Source: Deltaproteobacteria bacterium
Lineage (GTDB): Bacteria; Myxococcota_A; UBA9042; PHBI01
Length of the DNA: 64,000 nt
Direction of reading: 5' to 3'
Assembly (NCBI GenBank): GCA_011526585.1
Contig: WYBB01000170.1
Coordinates: forward strand, 1 to 64,000
Below are positions 53,615 through 64,000 of the stretch, piece by piece (the stretch's first letter is position 1; each line of letters starts with the position of its first letter). Both the position numbers and the translations under genes were made by a program. The notes beneath the pieces are model-generated. The model searched no databases and had not been told where the DNA came from. It saw only the letters and a list, made by a program, of their open reading frames with translations.

Positions 53615-54286
53615 ATGACGCGAGGCCCGCTCATGCTCGCGGCGCTCATGCCGTTCCTCCTCGGCGCGCGCTGCGGTCCGAGCCCCCAGGAGGCCGGCGG
53701 CGCCGTGCTCGTCGCCGCGCCGGGCGCCATGCTCGTCGGCGCGCTCCTGCTCTTCGCGCTCTGGCACCTGCACACGCGCGTCGCCCCCCAACCACCCTGG
53801 TCCTGGCGCCCGCACCTCGTCGCGCTCGGGCTCACGCTCGTCGGCGCCCTCACCACGGCGGTCGCGCTCGCCGACACGCGCGCGATGTTCTGGGTCGGCG
53901 CCGCGCTCTGGCTCTACGGTTGCTCCTACCTCGCGCTCCTTCTCGCGACCTGGCGGATCTGGCTCTTCATCGCGCCGTCCACCGCGTATGGCTGGGCCTG
54001 GATCCCGGTCGCGCTGGCGCAGCTCGTCCCGGCGATCCTCGCCGCGACCGGCACGATCGGCGATCACTGGTCGACCGCGCTCTGGATCTGGCCGGGCTAC
54101 TTCGGGATCGCGCTCACCGGGGTCCTCATCGTCGTGCTGATCGAGCCGCTGGTGCGCGCCCGCCGACGCCGCGCCGCCGATCCCCCTCAACCGCCGAGCG
54201 CGGCGACGCCTCACCCGCCGAGCGCGGCGACCCCGACCAGCACACACCCGACGACGCCGGCCGACCAGACCGCGGTCCGCAGGTAG
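53615..54286 (+). CDS. Integral membrane protein of unknown function
   Basis: A 223-residue protein with about five hydrophobic helices (residues about 30-50, 67-88, 91-118, 124-146 and 155-180), preceded by a hydrophobic N terminus that ends in GARCGPS. A basic RRRRAADP stop follows the last helix, and the C-terminal 45 residues are low-complexity Pro/Ala/Ser/Thr. No domain was recognised. The ATG at 53615 follows GGAGGCG. Its last 76 bases overlap, on the opposite strand, the end of the MAPEG gene; the tail may therefore be partly a by-product of that overlap. Confidence 0.65.
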   Translation: MTRGPLMLAALMPFLLGARCGPSPQEAGGAVLVAAPGAMLVGALLLFALWHLHTRVAPQPPWSWRPHLVALGLTLVGALTTAVALADTRAMFWVGAALWLYGCSYLALLLATWRIWLFIAPSTAYGWAWIPVALAQLVPAILAATGTIGDHWSTALWIWPGYFGIALTGVLIVVLIEPLVRARRRRAADPPQPPSAATPHPPSAATPTSTHPTTPADQTAVRR

Positions 54287-54612
54287 GGGATCCCGGCGAG
54301 GTAGAGGAACCAGTAGACCAGGCGCGCCCAGAAGAACACCGTCGCGCCGGTCATCGCGAGCTCGGACGGCGCGCCGGCGGCGTGCGCCGCGACGATCACC
54401 GCGACGAAGATCACCATGTTTTCCAACATGTTGCGCGAGGCACGCTCGGCGCGTGCGACCCACGCCGGCGGCTCGGGAAGCTGCTCGCGGTTGCCGGCGG
54501 CCTGCTTGAAGCCCGCGACGGTCCACAAGCGCAAGCGCATGACCGCGGGCAACATGATCATCGCGAAGGTCAGCGCCGCCGAGAGGACGAGCGCGAGCGT
54601 GGTGGTCATCAT
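54211..54612 (-). CDS. MAPEG-family membrane protein
   Basis: A 133-residue protein with four hydrophobic helices and the MAPEG pattern: an N-terminal helix (TTLALVLSAALTFAMIMLP), then RASRNMLENMVIFVAVIVAAHAAG (N-x-x-E-N in the second helix), then FFWARLVYWFLYLAGIPYLRTAVWSAG (R-x-x-Y pattern). MAPEG members include microsomal glutathione transferases and their bacterial relatives; the bacterial function is mostly unknown. GGGAGAAAG precedes the ATG at 54612; the following ATG (54609) is equally possible. Divergent from the thiolase gene. Confidence 0.8.
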   Translation of the reverse strand: MMTTTLALVLSAALTFAMIMLPAVMRLRLWTVAGFKQAAGNREQLPEPPAWVARAERASRNMLENMVIFVAVIVAAHAAGAPSELAMTGATVFFWARLVYWFLYLAGIPYLRTAVWSAGVVGCVLVGVAALGG

Positions 54613-54734
54613 CGGCTTTCTCCCGGGCTTCAACGACCCCGACAGAGGGGCGAGATCGGCCCGCGCGGGCCACGCTGGATCGGCTATGCTGGGTCGGTCC
54701 GTCGCGACGGCGCGCAGGTCAGAGCGGAGGTCAG

Positions 54735-55901
54735 GTGAACGCAGTGCATATCATCGGGGTCGGTCAGGTGCCAGTCCGCAAGGACACGCACACGCTCGGT
54801 CGAGCCCTGGCCGCCGAGGCGGTCGCGCTCGCCCTCGACGACGCCGCGCTCGGCGACGACCAGCCGAGCGCGCTCTTCGTCGGCAACATGATGAGCGGGA
54901 TCCTCTGCGATCAGCAGCAGCTCGGCGCGCTCATCGCCGATGAGGCCGGCCTGCGCGGCGTGGAGGCCGCGACCGCCGAGGCCGCCTGCGCCTCGGGGGC
55001 GATGGCCGCGCGCTGGGGGGTCACGGCGATCGCCGCCGGATTGCACCGCGTCGTCGTCGTCTGCGGGGTCGAGCGCATGACCCACACCGCCCGCGAGGTG
55101 ACCACGCGCGCCCTCGCCACCGCCTCCGACTGGGCCGCCGAAGGCGGCGCCGGCGAATCTTTCGTGTCGCTCAACGCCAGGCTCATGCGCGCCTACCGTG
55201 AGCGCTACCATACGCGCGACGGGGATTTCGCCGAGCTCGCCCTCGCCGCCCACGACCACGCGCGCGACAACCCCAACGCGCTCTTCCACAAGGTCGTCAC
55301 GCGCGACGACTACCTCGCCTCCAAGGTGATCGTCGACCCGGTGCGCCTCTACGACGCCTCGCCGACCTGCGACGGCGCCGCCGCGATCGTGCTCGCCGAC
55401 GCCGCCACCGCCGAGGCCCTGCGCCGCGCTGGCAGGCCTACCGTGCGCGTGCGCGGCTCCGCCGTGGCCACCGACGCGCTCGGGCTCGCGCGCCGCCGCG
55501 ACCTGCTCTGCCTCGACGGCGTCGTCGCCTCGACCGCCCGCGCGATGGCCGCCGCCGGCATCACCCACGGCGACGTCGACCTCTTCGAGCTGCACGACGC
55601 CTACACGATCATCTCGACCCTGAGCCTCGAGGGCGCCGGCTTCGCCAAGCCGGGCCAGGGCCTCGCCTTCATCCGCGATGGCCGCATCCGCCGCGGCGGC
55701 GACCTGCCGATCGCCACCATGGGCGGCCTCAAGGCCCGCGGCCACCCGGTCGGCGCCACCGGCGTCTACCAGCTCGTCGAGGCGACGCTGCAGCTCACCG
55801 GCCGCGCCGGCGCCTGCCAGGTCCCGGGGGCCGAGGTCGCGCTCACGCAGAACATCGGCGGCACCGGCGCGACCGTCGTCACGCACGTGCTCACCCTGTG
55901 A
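54735..55901 (+). CDS. Thiolase-family acyl-CoA acyltransferase (SCPx-like)
   Basis: A 388-residue protein of the thiolase superfamily. The nucleophile Cys is in AEAACASGAMAARWG, and the C-terminal His and Gly-rich motif is GGLKARGHPVGATGVYQLVE; HDAYT (ELHDAYTIISTLSLE) replaces the NEAFA of normal biosynthetic thiolases, as in SCP2/SCPx-type thiolases. Such enzymes split 3-ketoacyl-CoA, often branched or sterol-derived. The usual second subunit (DUF35-type OB-fold protein) is not adjacent. GTG start at 54735 behind GGAGG. Convergent with the long kinase gene after 37 bases. Confidence 0.88.
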   Translation: MNAVHIIGVGQVPVRKDTHTLGRALAAEAVALALDDAALGDDQPSALFVGNMMSGILCDQQQLGALIADEAGLRGVEAATAEAACASGAMAARWGVTAIAAGLHRVVVVCGVERMTHTAREVTTRALATASDWAAEGGAGESFVSLNARLMRAYRERYHTRDGDFAELALAAHDHARDNPNALFHKVVTRDDYLASKVIVDPVRLYDASPTCDGAAAIVLADAATAEALRRAGRPTVRVRGSAVATDALGLARRRDLLCLDGVVASTARAMAAAGITHGDVDLFELHDAYTIISTLSLEGAGFAKPGQGLAFIRDGRIRRGGDLPIATMGGLKARGHPVGATGVYQLVEATLQLTGRAGACQVPGAEVALTQNIGGTGATVVTHVLTL

Positions 55902-55938
55902 CGCACCGCGCTATCACGCGGCAACCCACGCTCGCGCG

Positions 55939-61047
<5,109 letters not shown>

Positions 61048-61150
61048 GGGGCGGCACACTACACCGAACTTGAATGCGCCGGTCGAATATGGGAATGCTC
61101 GCCCCGGCACGCCCGCTCTTGCGGCCGTGCCCGTCCCCTTCGCGAGGAAG

Positions 61151-62350
61151 ATGCAGAGACCTCTCGTACCGCTCGCCCTGCTCGTCGTCGCGCTCGCGCT
61201 CGCTCCGGCCGTCGCGCCGAGCCCGGCCCGCGCTGAACCGCACACCGTGCGCCGCGGCGAGACCCTCGGCGGCATCAGCCGGCGCTATGGCTGCAAGCTC
61301 GCGGACATCAAACGTGAAAACGGCCTGCGCGGCGACGTGATCCGCGCCGGCCAGAAGCTCGACCTGCCCGAGTCCTGCACCCGCGTCCTGCCCGACGCGG
61401 ACGCACCGAAGAATAAGAAGAAGACCCTCGTGCACGAGGTGCTCGCCGGCGAGACGATCGAGGAGATCGCGCTGCGCTACGGCATGCCGCTCGAGGCGCT
61501 GACGAAGAAGAATGCGCGCGTGCTCAAGAAGGGCCTCAAGCCGGGGCTCAAGCTCAAGGTCGAGACCGTGCAGGGCGAGCGCGCGCAGCGCAAGATCGCC
61601 TACACCATCGAGGCCGGCGACACGCTCGGCGCCATCGCGCGCCGCTTCGGCGTGAGCCTGAAGGATCTCAAGCGCATGAACCCGCGCAAGGATCCCGACC
61701 GCCTGCGCATCGGCGATCGCCTGGTGATCTACAAGGAGGGTCCGTCGCCGAGCCAGGCCGTCGGCCGCCCCCAGCGTGGCCGCCTCGTCGACGGCGAGCA
61801 CTTCAAGGACGTGCCCGGGACCTTCTTGCGCAGGCCCGATCTCACCTGGGGCACCAACGAGACGGTGCGCGCCCTCAAGGCCGCCATCGCCGAGGTGCGC
61901 CGCAAGCACCGCGGCGTGCACGACCTCGTCATCGGCGACATCTCGCGCAAGGACGGCGGCTTCCTCGCGCCGCACAAGTCCCACCAGAGCGGCCTCGACG
62001 TCGACATCGGCTTCTACTTCAAGGGCCAGAAGAAGCATGGCCCGCGCTCCTTCCCCGACGCCACCCGCGTCGCGCTCGATCTCGAAGCGACCTGGGATCT
62101 CGTCCTCGCGCTGGTCGGCCCGAGTGAAGACGCCTCCAACGTCGAGTACATGTTCATCGGCTACCCGGTGCAGAAGAAGCTCTACGACTACGCCAGGGAA
62201 AAGGGTGTGCCCGAGTCCAAGCTCGCCTGGATCTTCCAATATCCGCGCGGCTCACGCGCGATGCGCGGCCTCGTCCGCCACGAGCCCGGCCACACCAACC
62301 ACATCCATATCCGCTTCAAGTGTCCCAGCGGCGACGTCGCCTGCCTCTGA
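61151..62350 (+). CDS. Secreted LysM-repeat MepA-like murein endopeptidase
   Basis: A 399-residue protein with a signal peptide (residues 1-28, ending SPARA). Three LysM repeats follow: HTVRRGETLGGISRRYGC, VHEVLAGETIEEIALRYGM and YTIEAGDTLGAIARRFGV. A basic linker leads to a MepA-type (penicillin-insensitive, PF03411) peptidase with the zinc residues in HKSHQSGLDVDIGFY and at the end HEPGHTNHIHIRF (HxH). It is likely to cut D,D-bonds of peptidoglycan or a related cell-wall peptide after LysM-mediated binding. The ATG at 61151 follows GAGGAAG. Divergent from the kinase fusion; convergent with nadA. Confidence 0.88.
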   Translation: MQRPLVPLALLVVALALAPAVAPSPARAEPHTVRRGETLGGISRRYGCKLADIKRENGLRGDVIRAGQKLDLPESCTRVLPDADAPKNKKKTLVHEVLAGETIEEIALRYGMPLEALTKKNARVLKKGLKPGLKLKVETVQGERAQRKIAYTIEAGDTLGAIARRFGVSLKDLKRMNPRKDPDRLRIGDRLVIYKEGPSPSQAVGRPQRGRLVDGEHFKDVPGTFLRRPDLTWGTNETVRALKAAIAEVRRKHRGVHDLVIGDISRKDGGFLAPHKSHQSGLDVDIGFYFKGQKKHGPRSFPDATRVALDLEATWDLVLALVGPSEDASNVEYMFIGYPVQKKLYDYAREKGVPESKLAWIFQYPRGSRAMRGLVRHEPGHTNHIHIRFKCPSGDVACL

Positions 62351-62358
62351 GCCAGCCT

Positions 62359-62390
62359 CAGCGGGAGCGCGTCGCAGGGACGCCCCGCTG
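62359..62390. terminator. Bidirectional hairpin terminator between LysM-peptidase and nadA
   Basis: Outer stem CAGCGGG (62359-62365) with CCCGCTG (62384-62390), inner stem GCGTC (62369-62373) with GACGC (62379-62383), loop of five bases and one three-base bulge. It fills the 41-base space between the two convergent stops. Confidence 0.65.
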
Positions 62391-62391
62391 C

Positions 62392-63783
62392 TCAGCCGCC
62401 GCGCGCCGCCTCGGTCAGCTCGATCATGCGCTCGAGCGCCTTCTTCGCGTCGCGCCGGATCTCCTCCTGTGAGCGCGGGTCGAGGCGCTCGCGCCAGCCG
62501 GTGCTCTCGTCGACCGCGTCGCCCGCGAGCACGCGGTTGAGCTCGGGCGCCCTGCCCTTCGACAAGAGATCGACGAGGCCGACGAGGTGCGGCGGGTCGT
62601 TGCGCGACATCGTCGCGCAGCCGCAGCCCATCGCCGCGAAGCGCGGGTCGGGGATGTCGGCCAGGTGCACGACGGTCACGCCGCGCGCCGCCGCCAGGTC
62701 CTGCGCGTTCCTGACGAAGTGCCCCTCGGTGCCGATCGCCAGCTTCGCGCCGGGCGCGGCGTCGAGCACCGCGTTCCAGAGGTAGCTCGTCGAGCCGTAG
62801 CCGTCGGCCGCCTCGACGACCTCCCACGTCGATTCGGGATGCACCAGCACGCGGTAGTCGCGCTCCTGCCAGTAGCGCACGTGCGCGGGCTCGAAGATCG
62901 TGTGCACGCCGCAAAACGACCCCCACAACACCAGCTCCGCCGCGTCCAGGCGGGCGAGCTCCTCCTGCGTGAGCATCGCCATGCGCCGGCGCGCGCCCTC
63001 CCAGCCGCCCGGCCACTCGACCATGCGCTCGGGCGCGATCCCGACCGCGCGCCCCGAGTTCTCGCCGAGGTGCCGGTCGGGGATGAAGAGGATCTTCTTC
63101 TTCTGTTGGCGCGCCCAGCGCATGATCACCTGCGCGTTCGACGAGGTGCAGACCGCGCCGCCGGTCTGGCCGGCCAGCGCCTTCACCCGCCCCGACGCGT
63201 TCATGTAGACGATCGCCAGGAGCTCGTCGCCGTAACGCGCGTGCAGCTCGCGGAAGACCGGCAGGACCATGTCCTCCTTGGCCAGCGCCTCCATCGTACA
63301 GCCGGACTTCGGGTTGGTGATCCACACCGACTGGTGCTCGTGCTTCAGGAGCGCGATCGTCTCGGCCATGAAGTGCACCGCCGACTCGACGAAGTGGGTC
63401 TTGCCCGGGTTCTTCACCGCCTGCAGCGCGAGCTGGTAGCTGTCGGCGATGAAGCCGCCGTAGCGCTCGACCAGCTTGACGATCTCGCCGCCCATGTAGA
63501 AGTGCGCGAGCAGCATCACCGAGTCGCCGAGCCGCTCCAGCGCCGGCACCAGGTAGCCGTCCATCCACGGCAGCACCGTCTCGGGCGTGCGGTCCGGCAG
63601 CGCGAGGTACTCCTCGGCGTAGGGCTTGAGCTCCTCCTGATACCAGTCGATCGGCAGGTCGGTCTGGCAGATCGGCAGGCCCGGCGTGAGCCGGATCCCC
63701 GACCCGCGCATGCTCTGGTCGACCACCACCTCGCGCCCGGGGTGCAGCTCCGCCCTCGAGAATCCATCGGCGATCGCGCTCAT
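62392..63783 (-). CDS. nadA: Quinolinate synthase, long form
   Basis: A 463-residue enzyme, longer than the 300-370 of common NadA. It condenses iminoaspartate with dihydroxyacetone phosphate to quinolinate, with a [4Fe-4S] cluster. Cys candidates are in NPKSGCTMEAL, GGAVCTSSNAQ and AAMGCGCATMSRNDPPHLV. Substrate-binding blocks: LLAHFYMGGEIVKLVERYGGFIADS, FVESAVHFMAET and VHPESTWEVVEAADGYGSTSYLW. The extra length is at the N terminus (residues 1-75, with SGIRLTPGLPICQTDLPIDWYQEELKP) and between domains. ATG at 63783 after GAGAGAGGG. nadB is not visible; nadD lies at 39196. Confidence 0.88.
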   Translation of the reverse strand: MSAIADGFSRAELHPGREVVVDQSMRGSGIRLTPGLPICQTDLPIDWYQEELKPYAEEYLALPDRTPETVLPWMDGYLVPALERLGDSVMLLAHFYMGGEIVKLVERYGGFIADSYQLALQAVKNPGKTHFVESAVHFMAETIALLKHEHQSVWITNPKSGCTMEALAKEDMVLPVFRELHARYGDELLAIVYMNASGRVKALAGQTGGAVCTSSNAQVIMRWARQQKKKILFIPDRHLGENSGRAVGIAPERMVEWPGGWEGARRRMAMLTQEELARLDAAELVLWGSFCGVHTIFEPAHVRYWQERDYRVLVHPESTWEVVEAADGYGSTSYLWNAVLDAAPGAKLAIGTEGHFVRNAQDLAAARGVTVVHLADIPDPRFAAMGCGCATMSRNDPPHLVGLVDLLSKGRAPELNRVLAGDAVDESTGWRERLDPRSQEEIRRDAKKALERMIELTEAARGG

Positions 63784-63934
63784 CGTACCCTCTCTCCTCG
63801 GTCGCAGGCCGTCGTCGCGCGCAACAATGCGCCCGCCCTCGCGCGCGGGCAACCCGGAAGCGCCACGTGCCCGGCGGCGACGAAGCGGGTGCGCCCGGCG
63901 CGACGTGGTGATAGGCTCCGCCGACGGAGGACGC

Positions 63935-64000
63935 ATGGCGGTTCAGCTTCAGATCGTGACGGGCTTTCTCGGGTCGGGCAAGACGACGCTCGTACGCCAC
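63935..64000 (+). CDS. CobW-type (COG0523) GTPase, N-terminal fragment cut by the window edge
   Basis: Only the first 22 codons are present. The ATG at 63935 follows GGAGG, and the sequence reads QLQIVTGFLGSGKTTLVRH, the Walker A P-loop of COG0523 metallochaperone GTPases (GxxGxGKTTL). These proteins deliver zinc, cobalt or other metals. The rest lies outside the window, so the subgroup and the metal-binding CxCC motif cannot be checked. Divergent from nadA over 151 bases. Confidence 0.8.
   Translation, partial: MAVQLQIVTGFLGSGKTTLVRH

Noticed and set aside
54658-54671. The 14-bp palindrome GGCCCGCGCGGGCC upstream of the thiolase gene as an operator.
   Set aside because: It consists only of G and C, which is expected by chance at this base composition, and has no further support.

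Overview
The window is very GC-rich bacterial chromosome (clearly above 65% G+C by eye, with strong third-position GC bias) and is almost completely coding. No ribosomal RNA, tRNA, insertion sequence, prophage or CRISPR array was found. The gene content points to a free-living delta-proteobacterial or Myxococcota-type organism: six PAS-type histidine kinases, four of them hybrid kinases encoded close together; a very long Ser/Thr kinase fused to a sigma-54 activator; many exported lipoproteins with a lipobox cysteine; TPR proteins; and an ECF sigma factor paired with a DGPF protein. This is inference from family content. A 16S or marker-gene comparison is impossible from this window.

Layout. 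0.1-5.2 kb: a P-domain lipoprotein diverges from a small MscS channel, followed by a TPM / LemA-like / TPM operon with ATGA-type overlaps. 5.2-10.6 kb: an ECF42-type sigma factor with its DGPF partner, then an exported protein, a striking six-repeat cysteine protein and a large lipoprotein, all without known function. 10.7-22.7 kb: a signalling block with three hybrid kinases on the plus strand facing a fourth hybrid kinase and an EAL response regulator on the minus strand. 22.8-27.3 kb: a minus-strand run of thioesterase, Nudix hydrolase, beta-propeller lipoprotein and KamA-like radical SAM aminomutase. It may be one transcript with the EAL and kinase genes. 27.6-32.0 kb: a larger MscS channel, a TPR-zincin protein, a lipoprotein with Asp-rich repeats and a CbiX-type chelatase. 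32.1-38.0 kb: tryptophanase, a DUF445 membrane protein, a CREST-type membrane hydrolase, a TTC38-like TPR protein and a lipoprotein.

38.1-44.3 kb: an overlapping trio NamZ-type muramidase / nadD / DUF2520 oxidoreductase, facing a CoA-diphosphatase-like Nudix gene, a universal stress protein and a propionyl-CoA carboxylase beta subunit, then a DsbA-like lipoprotein. 44.4-48.5 kb: a second phosphorelay operon (membrane kinase, single-receiver regulator, REC-PAS-kinase-REC hybrid). 48.5-51.8 kb: a tight haem operon hemE-hemC-protoporphyrinogen oxidase. 51.9-64.0 kb: a GT4 glycosyltransferase, two small membrane proteins, a thiolase, the 1702-residue kinase/sigma-54 protein, a LysM-peptidase, quinolinate synthase, and the first 22 codons of a CobW-type GTPase.

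Functionally, the window joins house-keeping biosynthesis (haem; NAD through nadD and nadA; propionyl-CoA metabolism; cell-wall recycling) with unusually dense signal transduction. I found no clear new multi-gene defence or secretion system. The most unusual items are the six-repeat cysteine protein, the non-RD Ser/Thr kinase with a degenerate P-loop module fused to an intact sigma-54 activator, the apparent expansion of one multi-PAS hybrid kinase into a neighbour, a shortened LemA-like protein with a displaced membrane anchor, and several palindromes in divergent intergenic regions.
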